From the NCBI RefSeq assembly GCF_947568225.1, contig NZ_CANOOQ010000001.1:620001-684000 (forward strand): DNA of 64,000 nucleotides, in the 5' to 3' direction. This DNA comes from Faecalispora anaeroviscerum (GTDB taxonomy: Bacteria; Bacillota; Clostridia; Oscillospirales; Acutalibacteraceae). This document shows, in pieces, positions 16,475 through 24,563 of the stretch. The position numbers and the translations under genes were made by a program. Each line of letters opens with the position of its first letter. Position 1 is the stretch's first letter. The notes under the pieces were generated by a model. It had not been told where the DNA came from and did not search any database. It saw nothing but the letters and a program-made list of their open reading frames with translations.

Positions 16475-18706
16475 ATGAAACGAAATCGCTTGAAGGGAAT
16501 ATCTCGTTTTTTGTCTGTGTTAATGTCAGCTTTTCTTCTGTTTTCTGGAGCAAGCACAGTCTATGCCGCCCTTAAAACAACAGTGCCTTCTGCAAGCACG
16601 CAAAAGGTTTCGGCTCCGCTGTTTGCCGAGCCACAGTCCTTGAATCTACCGCACAACACTACTTCATTTTGGTTTCGGATACCAAAGGGAACACGGCTGG
16701 GGGAGCAATGCAGTCTTTCCTTAGGCATGACTGCTGCTGAGACGCTGATCGATGACCGCTCCACAGTGACGCTGTTGCTGGGGAATCAGCAGATCGCTTC
16801 CGCACGCATTTTAGATATTGTAAAAAAGCAGGGTGGAATGTGGACTGTGCCCCTCCCTGTAAAGGGACTGAAGACAGACGGTACCCTCAATGAGCTTCGG
16901 ATCGTAACCGCGCAGCGAACCATTCTTGGGGATTGCGCCGACATCGATAACCCCGCCAACTGGGTAAGGCTGGAAACAACATCCCGGCTGAATTTGGATG
17001 TTCTGCAGATGGGTGATCCGGTTCTCGGTACTGCGTTGCCCTACATATTTGATAAGGTTGATCAAGGGGATCGACTCTCCGCCGAGTTTATTCTTCCGTC
17101 CGGAGGCGATTCGAATGTTCGCTCTGCCATGCTGACGGCTGCCTCTGCCATTGGTGCGGCATATCCGTCAAAAAGCACCGCCAGTTTTGTCGTATCACAA
17201 GGCAGTTCCGCCACGACAGAGCAAAATCGCATTCGTATCGGGCTTGGCTCGCAAATGCCTAAAGATATGGCGGTGATCCCTTCTTTAAAAGCGGAGAATG
17301 GATATCTTTCTATCGCAAGAAACGATAAGTATGTTGACCTGTCTCTCTACGGAGCAGATGCGACGGGGTTGTCCAAAACGGCTGCTTTTTTTACTCACAA
17401 TGACTATCTCGCTCAACTTTCTGACAATACCGCCGTAATCTCTACTGATGTACGTAATATCGGAACAGGGTTTGTTAAAAATGAGGATGGGTACTACAAA
17501 CTCTCTGATTTTGGCTATGACACTTCTAGTCTGGCGGGAGCGTTCCATCAGGAAGTAAACTATACACTAAGACAGCCTCAGGGTATTCGAAGTGGATCAG
17601 ATTCCTATTTGGAGATTCATTTCCGTCATTCAAAGGCACTTGTGGGGGATACGTCTCTGCTCACCGTGCATGTGGACGGCGAAGCGGTTGGCAGTATTCA
17701 GCTTTCAGATTCCAATGCAGAGGGCGGTTCGATCCGGGTTAAAATTCCATCTGCAGCGCTGGACAAAAGTTCCTTTGATGTCAAGATAGAGTGCTACAAC
17801 TATATAGGCAAAATAGACTGCTCGAAGGATTATTATGATGTTGCGTGGACGGTGATCGACAAAGATTCTGTGGTTTACTTCCAACCGGGGGAGGCTGGAA
17901 TTTCTCCCACAATCCAGCCGTTTTTAAGCTTTGGAGGGATTTCGGGTGAAAGTTGGCCTAATGCGATTCTTTATACTCCCTCAAATACTTCTAAGACGAT
18001 GATGGAAGTCGCAACCGGGCTGGTTTGTCGGGCTGGGCAAAATTCCGGTGCATACCGTTGGGAGTACGCAAATAATCTCGACTCCCAACAGAAAGAGTCG
18101 GCGGATATTTTAATCCTTGGTACCAATGATAATATTCAAATCCCGGAGGAAATATCCAAACTTCTGAGTGTTGTGCCGCAGAAAGACGGGTTTGTACTTT
18201 CCAAAGACGCTGTGGTTTCAGCAGAAGCGCTGCAAAATAAAATTGTAATACAGGTGGTACGTTCTCCTTGGAACTTCTATCGAAAGGTTTATGTCATCAC
18301 TTGCCCATCCGGCATGGAAGGCATTCTAAAGGAGTTTATTTCGGAACGCAAGACTCTGAATGAACTTAGCGGTACGATATCGTTGGTTGATGAAAAGCAA
18401 GAAGTGACCAACGTTACGGCTGTTAACAGTGCCGTCGGCAAGACGACGGAAAATCTTCCGTTTAGCATTGACCGTTTCCTCGGCAAAATTGTTCGGGCCA
18501 CTGGTGTTTCACGGGGTGGACTTCTCGCTATTTCGATTCTTGTCTTAGTAATCATCTTTTTGATTATTAGAGTCTCCAAAACCCCTCGTCGGTTTGAGAG
18601 GGCTAAAAAGAAGATGGAAACGATCAACAAGGATGCCGGAAAAGCTTTGCAAGAGGTTCCCGACGAAATCAAGGATGATTTCAACAATGATGATGGCAGC
18701 AGATAG
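16475..18706 (+). CDS. BcsB-like regulatory/export subunit of a polysaccharide synthase
   Basis: A 743-residue secreted, membrane-anchored protein. It starts with a signal peptide (hydrophobic core LMSAFLLFSGAS, cut after VYA) and ends with a single helix (LLAISILVLVIIFLII) and a basic tail inside the cell. The string GDCADIDNPANWVRLE near residue 150 is a hallmark of the cellulose synthase regulatory subunit BcsB family. Alternating carbohydrate-binding-like and flavodoxin-like halves fit its length. BcsB uses its C-terminal helix to dock on BcsA and guide the polymer outside the membrane; this protein should do so for the GT2 encoded 11 bases upstream. Calling the product cellulose would be premature. 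Confidence 0.78.
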   Translation: MKRNRLKGISRFLSVLMSAFLLFSGASTVYAALKTTVPSASTQKVSAPLFAEPQSLNLPHNTTSFWFRIPKGTRLGEQCSLSLGMTAAETLIDDRSTVTLLLGNQQIASARILDIVKKQGGMWTVPLPVKGLKTDGTLNELRIVTAQRTILGDCADIDNPANWVRLETTSRLNLDVLQMGDPVLGTALPYIFDKVDQGDRLSAEFILPSGGDSNVRSAMLTAASAIGAAYPSKSTASFVVSQGSSATTEQNRIRIGLGSQMPKDMAVIPSLKAENGYLSIARNDKYVDLSLYGADATGLSKTAAFFTHNDYLAQLSDNTAVISTDVRNIGTGFVKNEDGYYKLSDFGYDTSSLAGAFHQEVNYTLRQPQGIRSGSDSYLEIHFRHSKALVGDTSLLTVHVDGEAVGSIQLSDSNAEGGSIRVKIPSAALDKSSFDVKIECYNYIGKIDCSKDYYDVAWTVIDKDSVVYFQPGEAGISPTIQPFLSFGGISGESWPNAILYTPSNTSKTMMEVATGLVCRAGQNSGAYRWEYANNLDSQQKESADILILGTNDNIQIPEEISKLLSVVPQKDGFVLSKDAVVSAEALQNKIVIQVVRSPWNFYRKVYVITCPSGMEGILKEFISERKTLNELSGTISLVDEKQEVTNVTAVNSAVGKTTENLPFSIDRFLGKIVRATGVSRGGLLAISILVLVIIFLIIRVSKTPRRFERAKKKMETINKDAGKALQEVPDEIKDDFNNDDGSR

Positions 18707-18740
18707 TCTGTCCAAAAAGAGAAGTTGTTAAAATAAGCTG

Positions 18741-18793
18741 AAAAAAGCAGAGCCAAAGCGAGTGTAAAAACATTCGCATGGCTCTGCTTTTTT
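18741..18793 (+). terminator. Terminator of the exopolysaccharide synthase operon
   Basis: A long interrupted stem: AAAAAAGCAGAGCC pairs with GGCTCTGCTTTTTT, and an inner GCGAGTG pairs with CATTCGC around TAAAAA. The built-in A and T runs make it effective in both directions. Confidence 0.9.
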
Positions 18794-18820
18794 ATCCATT
18801 TAAACTTTGACAAACACCAT

Positions 18821-18915
18821 ATGCTCAAGACACGGTATAAAGGGATGTGCAGCCGAAAATAGATGAGGTGTTTGTCGAAAAGATCATACCTGCAGACGAC
18901 AGTGTGCGGATTTAA
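18821..18915 (+). pseudogene. Possible 5' remnant of an IS transposase
   Basis: ATG 18821 opens MLKTRYKG, which after a one-base shift continues as DVQPKIDEVFVEK and IIPADDSVRI to a TAA. It looks like a transposase N terminus broken by a frameshift and then truncated. No inverted repeats or catalytic residues are present, so the call is weak. Confidence 0.25.
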
Positions 18916-18956
18916 TAAAATTCAGCAAAGCCCCAACCGGCTTCAGAACATAAATT

Positions 18957-18996
18957 GAGGCTGTAGCAATTTTCGTTTTGCTACAGCCTCATACAT
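18957..18996. terminator. Terminator downstream of manC
   Basis: GAGGCTGTAGCAA pairs with TTGCTACAGCCTC around a short T-rich loop (18957-18990), flanked by ATTT/AATT on each side. It lies 40 bases beyond the manC stop on the minus strand. Confidence 0.75.
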
Positions 18997-19031
18997 TTTA
19001 TCTGGCAAAAGCTTCACGAAACCCGGCATGC

Positions 19032-20366
19032 TCACCAATTCCAGTCAAAGCGCTCAATATCTGTTTCGGTAAGCTCCGTTCCGATTTGCACTTCAATGAT
19101 TTGTACATCCGTAGCGGCTAAAAATGCGTGCAGACAGCCCTTCTCAATCTGCACCACGTCTCCGCGGCTGACTCGTTTTCTTTGTCCGTTCAGCACTAGG
19201 TTGCCCTCACCGTCAATTAAGACCCATATTTCATCACGCATGGCATGGCGCTGGTAGCTGATGGCTGCACCAGCTTTGATAAACAGATGCTTAGTCAGAC
19301 TGGCAGTGTCTGAAAGCTCGGTACTGTCAATAACGCGATATTCGCCCCAACGGCGTTCCTCGTACATAGGACGTTGGGAGAGAGGAACGTATTCCTTAAG
19401 AGAAGCGCTTTTTTCTTTGTCCGCAATCAAAATTCCATCGGAGCAAGCTGCCACAATAAGATTGTTGGTACCTATTGTCACAATTGGAATATCCAACTCA
19501 TTGATGACATGGGTGTTTTGTACATCTTCGCCCAAAATAGTTTTTCCAATTTGGTTTGTAGAGAGTTCTTCCGTTAAAGAGTTCCATGTGCCGAGGTCTT
19601 TCCAAAGTCCATCAAAGGGGATCATAGCGATAGATTTAGCCTTTTCTACCACGGCGTAGTCAAAACTTTCATTAGTCAACTCATCATACCGCGATCGAAT
19701 ATCCTCAAAGCTAGCCGGATGGATTGCCGCTTCGGCAATTTTCATCAAATACCCAAGCCGAAAGGCGAATACGCCGCCGTTCCACATTGCACCGTTCGCA
19801 ATCATCTCTCGTGCAACATCCTCAGTCGGCTTTTCCACAAATCGGTCGATTTTGCTTACCCCGGCTGCTTGTCCGGATTTCGGAAGCATATAACCATATT
19901 TTTCGGAAGGTTCCCGTGGTTTGATTCCCATCAGCACCAAATCGGCAAGGTTGCTGTCGACGGCCTCCGCCATCTGGCGAAGGACATCAAAATACGACGG
20001 TTCTGTATAAGTATCTACTGGCATAACCACAACAACTTCTTCTGGAGAACACTTTTTTTCAAAGTGGAGATAAGCAACTGAAAGCACAATGGCGGGAAAG
20101 GTGTTTCTGCGCTGCGGCTCTGCAACAATTTCAACCCGATTCCCGAGTTGCCCTAGGATCGCGTCTTGCTGGACAGCGGCGGTCGCCATCAAGATATGAT
20201 TCGTTTCCAGCTTGGCATTCGAAAGTTGACGATAAACCCGCTGCACCATTGATTCAGGTCTGCCGTTCTCATCGTGCAAAAGCCTTAAAAACTGCTTAGA
20301 ACGGGCACTGGTTGACAGCGGCCAAAGCCGCATCCCCGAACCGCCGGACAACAGAATAATATTCAT
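19032..20366 (-). CDS. manC: Mannose-1-phosphate guanylyltransferase / mannose-6-phosphate isomerase
   Basis: A bifunctional type II enzyme making GDP-mannose from mannose-1-phosphate and GTP and interconverting fructose-6-P and mannose-6-P. The 444 residues begin with the pyrophosphorylase signature LLSGGSGMRLWPLS and KQF, and contain FVEKP and a WNGGVFAF segment near 165. They end in a cupin isomerase domain (SYQRHAMRDEIWVLIDGEG, then RGDVVQIEKGCLHAF). ATG 20366 has GGAG 7 bases ahead; the open frame extends to 20423 but without a ribosome site. A decayed phosphomannomutase lies directly upstream on the same strand, so this was probably a manB-manC operon. GDP-mannose could feed the nearby polysaccharide systems. 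Confidence 0.92.
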   Translation of the reverse strand: MNIILLSGGSGMRLWPLSTSARSKQFLRLLHDENGRPESMVQRVYRQLSNAKLETNHILMATAAVQQDAILGQLGNRVEIVAEPQRRNTFPAIVLSVAYLHFEKKCSPEEVVVVMPVDTYTEPSYFDVLRQMAEAVDSNLADLVLMGIKPREPSEKYGYMLPKSGQAAGVSKIDRFVEKPTEDVAREMIANGAMWNGGVFAFRLGYLMKIAEAAIHPASFEDIRSRYDELTNESFDYAVVEKAKSIAMIPFDGLWKDLGTWNSLTEELSTNQIGKTILGEDVQNTHVINELDIPIVTIGTNNLIVAACSDGILIADKEKSASLKEYVPLSQRPMYEERRWGEYRVIDSTELSDTASLTKHLFIKAGAAISYQRHAMRDEIWVLIDGEGNLVLNGQRKRVSRGDVVQIEKGCLHAFLAATDVQIIEVQIGTELTETDIERFDWNW

Positions 20367-20435
20367 ATTTTCCACTCCTTGGCTATTTGATCCACTTCCC
20401 TTAACTAATTGCCAATGAACCATTTCATTCTTTTT

Positions 20436-20690
20436 TTAAACGGTTAATCGGTCTAGCGTTTTCTTTTCTGTTTTCGGCCAGTTAAACAGAAGGTATACCT
20501 TTAATTTTGGCTCGGTTTCGGAGGGGTGGATCGCCAGCCAGAAACCGTCTATGAATCAATATTTTAGAGCATCCACAGGGGACAATTTGTCCACGTCGCG
20601 GAGATAATCAATTAATTCCGTGACATCCAGCATCAAACAGGTATCGAGCTTTCGCAGGACCGACATCGTTTTCACCATTTGCGCCTTGTC
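20436..20690 (-). pseudogene. C-terminal remnant of phosphomannomutase/phosphoglucomutase (decayed manB)
   Basis: The minus strand from 20690 to 20436 is one frame of 85 codons. It reads DKAQMVKTMSVLRKL, ELIDYLRDVDKLSPVDALKY, a TGA, FIDGFWLAIHPSETEPKLK, VYLLFNW and a terminal helix before TAA. The PS(G/E)TEPK-K-Y string is the sugar-phosphate binding loop of alpha-D-phosphohexomutases, and DYL-x5-L-x3-D-x-LKY leading to it is the normal lead-in. Domains I-III are missing and there is an internal stop, so it is non-functional. Its place 69 bases upstream of manC matches the usual manB-manC order. Confidence 0.7.
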
Positions 20691-21370
20691 CTAAATCCCT
20701 GCAAAAAAAGGAATCTAGCACATCCATGTCATATATAATCTATATTTATTATAAAGCTCTTATAAAATATAAGCAAGAGTTTTTTCCCCTCTCCTTATAA
20801 TGGGCGGTCATCTCACAGAGCAGTCTTTTGCGACCACTGCATCTTTATTCCGGGTGTAAGTTCTACCACATAGCAAAACTTCGCAAAAACTTTACACATC
20901 ACCCTAGTAAGTCAAAACTTTTTTAGATAACGCCGCATTTTCCTTAAATAGCGGGGCCTATCGCGCCCGTTGCGCCGGTCGAGTGAGTCCGCAACAGCAT
21001 ATTACATTGCTTGGCTGGCAAGGATTACAACCTCTGTATATTCTCATTTCAGGATCAAAACTTTTCATGTATGCTACCCTCATTTTTTATAAAGTAACCC
21101 AAAGATTTTGATTAAAATATTGGGGTACATACTATCATATGAAAACTTGAACAAGAGGGCACAATCTGTAAAAATATATTAAGACAAGCGTTGAAAAAAG
21201 ATAAATAACAAAACAATTGATTTTTAAATTGAAAGAAATTTTTCATCCTTACCAAATTGTTTGTAAGAATTATAAAAAAATGATAATTCAGCGTTAAAAC
21301 TTTTGAGTGGTGCATCAATTATTCTAATGTAAAATATTTAGGTCAAAAATTTATAAATAAATTGCGAAAC
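20691..21370. other. AT-rich intergenic region with no intact gene
   Basis: No frame here is convincing on either strand. The 68-codon minus-strand frame at 21112-21318 is A/T-driven and has no ribosome site. A plus-strand stretch at 20953-20982 reads GPIAPVAPVE before a stop, a possible relic of a Gly-Pro collagen repeat like the one at 12 kb. Several near-palindromic A/T tracts are present but no clear terminator. Confidence 0.4.
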
Positions 21371-21375
21371 ATTCC

Positions 21376-21404
21376 TTGTGAAGGTGGAATATTTCTGATA
21401 CAAT
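21376..21404 (+). promoter_or_regulatory. Sigma-A promoter of the REC-GGDEF gene
   Basis: TTGTGA (21376-21381), 17 bases, TACAAT (21399-21404). The start point would be near 21411, leaving a leader of about 73 bases. Confidence 0.65.
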
Positions 21405-21483
21405 GTTTAAAGCATTTTTAGTATCAATCCAGCAGCTAAAGAGACGGATATACATGAGGACGGGATAACGCGGAGGAAAAAAC

Positions 21484-22401
21484 GTGTTTGATGAGGGCAT
21501 TGGGAAAATAAAATATAAAATACTGATCGTTGAAGACAGTTTGTTCAACCAGATGATTCTGCGAAGAATTTTGGAGGGCAGTTATACAATTGAAACAGCT
21601 ACCACAGCGGAAGATGCGCGGGTGAAGGTGCATACGTTTGAGCCGCACCTGATTCTGCTTGATATCATCCTGCCAGATGCAAATGGCTTCGACGTCCTTA
21701 TGACGTTGAAACAATCCGAAGATACCCAGAATATTCCAGTGATTATTATCACAGGGCTTGAAAGTGATGAGGATGAGGAAAAAGGTTTTCTGCTAGGGGC
21801 GGTGGATTATATTAAGCGCCCCTTTAAGAACGCTATCGTTTTGGCGCGCGTGAATACACAAATCCACATTATTAAGCAGATTCAGACAATCGAGCAGCTT
21901 AGCCTGTTGGATGGCCTGACCGGGATTGCCAATCGCCGTGCATTAGATATTCAGGTGCAGTATGAATGGAGCCGCGCGGTGCGTGAGCGTAGCTGGTTGA
22001 GTATGATGATGCTGGATGTTGATAAATTTAAGGAGTATAACGATACGTATGGTCATCGGCATGGAGATTTTATGCTGCAAACAGTGGCGCAAACTCTAAA
22101 ACAAGAGCTGGAATCTGTGACGGATTTCTTTTACCGGTACGGTGGTGACGAGTTTGCCATATTGCTGCCTGGTATGGACGCGGAAGGAGCGAGACCCCTT
22201 GCGCAAAGATTAGTAACCAGTGTAGGCCAAATTTTGTTTTCCGCTGTTGGAACTCAAAGCCTTTGTTCGCACACCATTAGCTTAGGGTCGGCATCAATAC
22301 AACCACAGCTGGAACAGCACCCGGCCGTGCTGTTAGAACGGGCAGACAAAAAGCTGTATCTGGCTAAGCAGAACGGGCGGAATCAGGCACAATGCGATTA
22401 A
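21484..22401 (+). CDS. Response regulator with diguanylate cyclase output (REC-GGDEF)
   Basis: A 305-residue cytoplasmic protein. It has an N-terminal receiver domain (about 11-130) with the phospho-acceptor Asp 60 in LILLDIILPD and the conserved Lys-Pro replaced by KRPF, and a C-terminal GGDEF domain (about 140-300) with the intact active-site motif YGGDEF at 219-224. It should make c-di-GMP from GTP in response to phosphorylation. The allosteric inhibitory RxxD site expected five residues before GGDEF reads SVTD, so product inhibition is probably absent. GTG 21484 follows GGAGG by 7 bases. No partner kinase lies nearby. Its position between the MshEN-containing synthase and the flagellar genes fits a switch between matrix production and motility, which is inference. 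Confidence 0.9.
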   Translation: MFDEGIGKIKYKILIVEDSLFNQMILRRILEGSYTIETATTAEDARVKVHTFEPHLILLDIILPDANGFDVLMTLKQSEDTQNIPVIIITGLESDEDEEKGFLLGAVDYIKRPFKNAIVLARVNTQIHIIKQIQTIEQLSLLDGLTGIANRRALDIQVQYEWSRAVRERSWLSMMMLDVDKFKEYNDTYGHRHGDFMLQTVAQTLKQELESVTDFFYRYGGDEFAILLPGMDAEGARPLAQRLVTSVGQILFSAVGTQSLCSHTISLGSASIQPQLEQHPAVLLERADKKLYLAKQNGRNQAQCD

Positions 22402-22440
22402 AAAGCGCGCAGGGAATAAAATCCTGCGCGCTTTTTAATG
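22400..22440 (+). terminator. Terminator of the REC-GGDEF gene
   Basis: A perfect 14-bp stem AAAAAGCGCGCAGG / CCTGCGCGCTTTTT overlapping the stop codon, a classic bidirectional form. Confidence 0.9.
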
Positions 22441-22469
22441 GCTTATGATAATATGAAGTGAAAAATCAA

Positions 22470-22500
22470 GAAGGCAGACAGCTTTAAGCTGTCTGCCTTC
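22470..22500 (-). terminator. Terminator of hag (flagellin)
   Basis: GAAGGCAGACAGC pairs with GCTGTCTGCCTTC (13 bp, TTTAA loop). On the minus strand it is followed by TTGATTTTT, 52 bases beyond the flagellin stop. Confidence 0.85.
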
Positions 22501-22551
22501 TCATATCCCGTTTCCGGGCAAGCTAAAATCAAGTTCGAAAAGAGATTCAAA

Positions 22552-24090
22552 TTACTGGAGGAGCTTCAGAACGTTCTGGGGCTGGGTGTTGGCCTGAGCC
22601 AGCATGGACTGCGCAGCCGAAGTCAGAACATTGTTCTTGGTCATCTCCATCATTTCCTTGGCCATGTCCACGTCGCGGACGCGGCTCTCGGCGCTGGTCA
22701 GGTTCTCGCTGGTTACACCCAGGTTGTTCACGGTGTGTTCCAAACGGTTCTGCAGAGCACCCAGGTCAGCACGAGTGCCGGAAACCTTATTAATCGCGCT
22801 CTCGATGGTCTGGATGGAAGCTAGAGCGTTATCCTGAGAAGAAACATCGACGGTTGTAATACTTAATCCCTTAGCGCTCATATCACCAATGCTCAGAGAA
22901 ACCTGCTGATCAGCCGAAGCAGAAGCACCGATCTGCAAGGTCAGCGCCTTAGCACCAGCCTCAGATGTAGAGGGCTTGGAAATAACTAAAGTAGTATTAG
23001 TACCAGATTTGATCGAAGCATCGATGCCATGCTCTTTCAACTGTGCTGCAATCGAAGAAGTTGAATCAGCATTAATGGTCTTACCATCATCTGTATAAAG
23101 ACCAATATAACCGGATTCTGCTTTTTCACCTGTTTTCAGTAACTGGAATTTCTTTCCGTCGATTTCCATAGTGAAATCACCGGACTTAGCTACTGTAACA
23201 CCACCTAACGCAACTTCTGTCGCAGCGTCTTTACCTATGGTTACAGAACCCGCACTTCCACCAGTAACAGCAGCGGTTATTTCAGTCTGGGCAGTCTTCA
23301 AAATCTCAAACTGGGAATCTCCTTTTTCCTTTGCAGTAAAAGTGATATTGGCTCCAGAATTAGTAATATCAAAGTTATCAACCAGATATTTTGCAGCAGC
23401 ATCGGTACTTGCATTAAGCTTAGAGAGAATATCTGTCGCGGAAGCAGCCGCAGTTGCTCCTGAGGTGTAGCTAAGGCTCAGTTTCTGTGCCTTTCCATCA
23501 GCGTCCAGATAAGTCATCTCAAAAGTACTTGCCTCACCAGCAACAGGAGTGGACTGTGCGCCGATAGTAATTGTCTGAGTTTGTGCCGTAGCATTAACAG
23601 AAGAAGTAGTAGAAGCAGTAGCTCCTGCATTTAGAGTTTTAATGCTAGTAGCACCTTTGGCATTACTCAAAGAACCATCCAGCAGGTTGATCTTGTTGAA
23701 GTTAGTAGAGGTGGAAATTCTGTCGATTTCGCTCTTCAGAGCTTCCACTTCTTTGGTGATATTCTCACGGTCAACATCGTTCTGGTAGGTACCGTTGGAG
23801 GACTGGGTAGCCAGCTCCTTCATTCTCTGCAGAATGGACTGGGTCTCATTCAGAGCGCCCTCAGCTGTCTGTACCAAAGAAATACCGTCGTTGGCGTTGC
23901 TGCTCGCCTGATCCAAGCCGCGGATCTGGGAACGCATCTTCTCGGAAATCGCAAGACCGGCAGCGTCGTCGCCCGCACGGTTGATTCTGTAACCGGAAGA
24001 GAGCTTCTCCAAGTTCTTCGCAACGGTGTTGTTGTTGATGCCCAACTGTCTGTTCGCATTAATCGCGGAAATATTGTGTTGAATACGCAT
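22552..24090 (-). CDS. hag: Flagellin
   Basis: The filament subunit, 512 residues, secreted through the flagellar type III apparatus without a cleaved signal. The conserved D0/D1 ends are intact: MRIQHNISAINANRQL and LSSGYRINRAGDDAAGLAIS at the N terminus, and LGALQNRLEHTVNNL with the closing SMLAQANTQPQNVLKLLQ at the C terminus. Residues of about 165-420 form a long Ala/Thr/Ser-rich, lineage-specific D2/D3 insert, making it nearly twice the length of Bacillus Hag. It is transcribed from its own SigD promoter with a leader of about 165 bases that carries a CsrA-type hairpin. GGAGG sits 7 bases before the ATG. It lies just downstream of csrA. Confidence 0.96.
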   Translation of the reverse strand: MRIQHNISAINANRQLGINNNTVAKNLEKLSSGYRINRAGDDAAGLAISEKMRSQIRGLDQASSNANDGISLVQTAEGALNETQSILQRMKELATQSSNGTYQNDVDRENITKEVEALKSEIDRISTSTNFNKINLLDGSLSNAKGATSIKTLNAGATASTTSSVNATAQTQTITIGAQSTPVAGEASTFEMTYLDADGKAQKLSLSYTSGATAAASATDILSKLNASTDAAAKYLVDNFDITNSGANITFTAKEKGDSQFEILKTAQTEITAAVTGGSAGSVTIGKDAATEVALGGVTVAKSGDFTMEIDGKKFQLLKTGEKAESGYIGLYTDDGKTINADSTSSIAAQLKEHGIDASIKSGTNTTLVISKPSTSEAGAKALTLQIGASASADQQVSLSIGDMSAKGLSITTVDVSSQDNALASIQTIESAINKVSGTRADLGALQNRLEHTVNNLGVTSENLTSAESRVRDVDMAKEMMEMTKNNVLTSAAQSMLAQANTQPQNVLKLLQ

Positions 24091-24097
24091 AATTTTT

Positions 24098-24106
24098 TCC
24101 TCCTGA
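24098..24106 (-). promoter_or_regulatory. Flagellin ribosome-binding site, probable second CsrA site
   Basis: The minus strand reads TCAGGAGGA 7-8 bases before the hag ATG. It is both a strong Shine-Dalgarno and a GGA-containing CsrA target. In Bacillus subtilis hag the second CsrA site overlaps the ribosome site in the same way. Confidence 0.6.
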
Positions 24107-24149
24107 AATTTTGTTTTGTCCGCGGGAGAATTTCCTGCGGCTGTAAGAA

Positions 24150-24167
24150 AAGGACATCCATGTCCTT
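24150..24167 (-). promoter_or_regulatory. CsrA-binding hairpin in the flagellin leader
   Basis: The leader contains a perfect inverted repeat AAGGACAT-GG-ATGTCCTT, read on the minus strand. Its centre ACATGGATGT differs by one base from the SELEX consensus CsrA site ACARGGATGT and exposes GGA at the apex. It sits about 60 bases ahead of the hag ribosome site. csrA and fliW are encoded just upstream, which makes translational repression of flagellin by CsrA, relieved by FliW, very likely. Confidence 0.7.
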
Positions 24168-24263
24168 ACCTTTGAATTTATGCATCATTCTGCCGGGCGG
24201 GCCCTGCCCGAACAGAAGAGATACCAATGTAAGAAGCGTTTTCGTTTTTTGGTTCTAATCTAT

Positions 24264-24290
24264 ATTTCGGTGCTGATTTGGAAAAGTTTA
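24264..24290 (-). promoter_or_regulatory. SigD (sigma-28) promoter of hag
   Basis: Minus strand: TAAA (24290-24287), exactly 15 bases, ACCGAAAT (24271-24264), close to the consensus TAAA-N15-GCCGATAT. The start point is near 24256. It lies 24 bases beyond the csrA stop. Confidence 0.8.
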
Positions 24291-24313
24291 GCACCTAATT
24301 TAGAAATTTTAAA

Positions 24314-24544
24314 TTATTTTTGTTTTAAAAGATCCTTCAGCTCAGCCAAAGTCTGGGCCTGAGGGCGCTCACCCGCCTCACGGTTTAAGGAAGCGGTTTC
24401 CAGCAGCTCTTTTCGGGTAATGCGAACCTCTTTCGGCGCATTGATCGCCAATTTCACCCGGTCGCCGCTGATTTCTGAAATATGAATTTCAATATTGTCG
24501 CCGATGAGGATGGATTCCGATACTTTTCTGCTAATTACCAGCAA
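24314..24544 (-). CDS. csrA: Carbon storage regulator CsrA
   Basis: A small dimeric RNA-binding protein that blocks ribosome sites containing GGA. The 76 residues begin LLVISRKVSESILIG and include the RNA-contacting ends of the fold (VKLAINAPKEVRITRKEL). I chose TTG 24544, giving the invariant (M)LVISRK start, because AAGGAGG lies 8-9 bases ahead; the open frame extends 21 codons further but into the end of fliW. The last 20 residues are charged and variable, as in Gram-positive CsrA that binds FliW. It is the last gene of the flgM-flgN-flgK-flgL-fliW-csrA operon. Confidence 0.95.
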   Translation of the reverse strand: MLVISRKVSESILIGDNIEIHISEISGDRVKLAINAPKEVRITRKELLETASLNREAGERPQAQTLAELKDLLKQK

Positions 24545-24563
24545 AGCGGTTCCCTCCTTCGCG

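Noticed and set aside
21112..21318. 68-codon minus-strand ORF
   Set aside because: AT-rich, no ribosome site, Phe/Leu/Ile-rich translation typical of chance frames.
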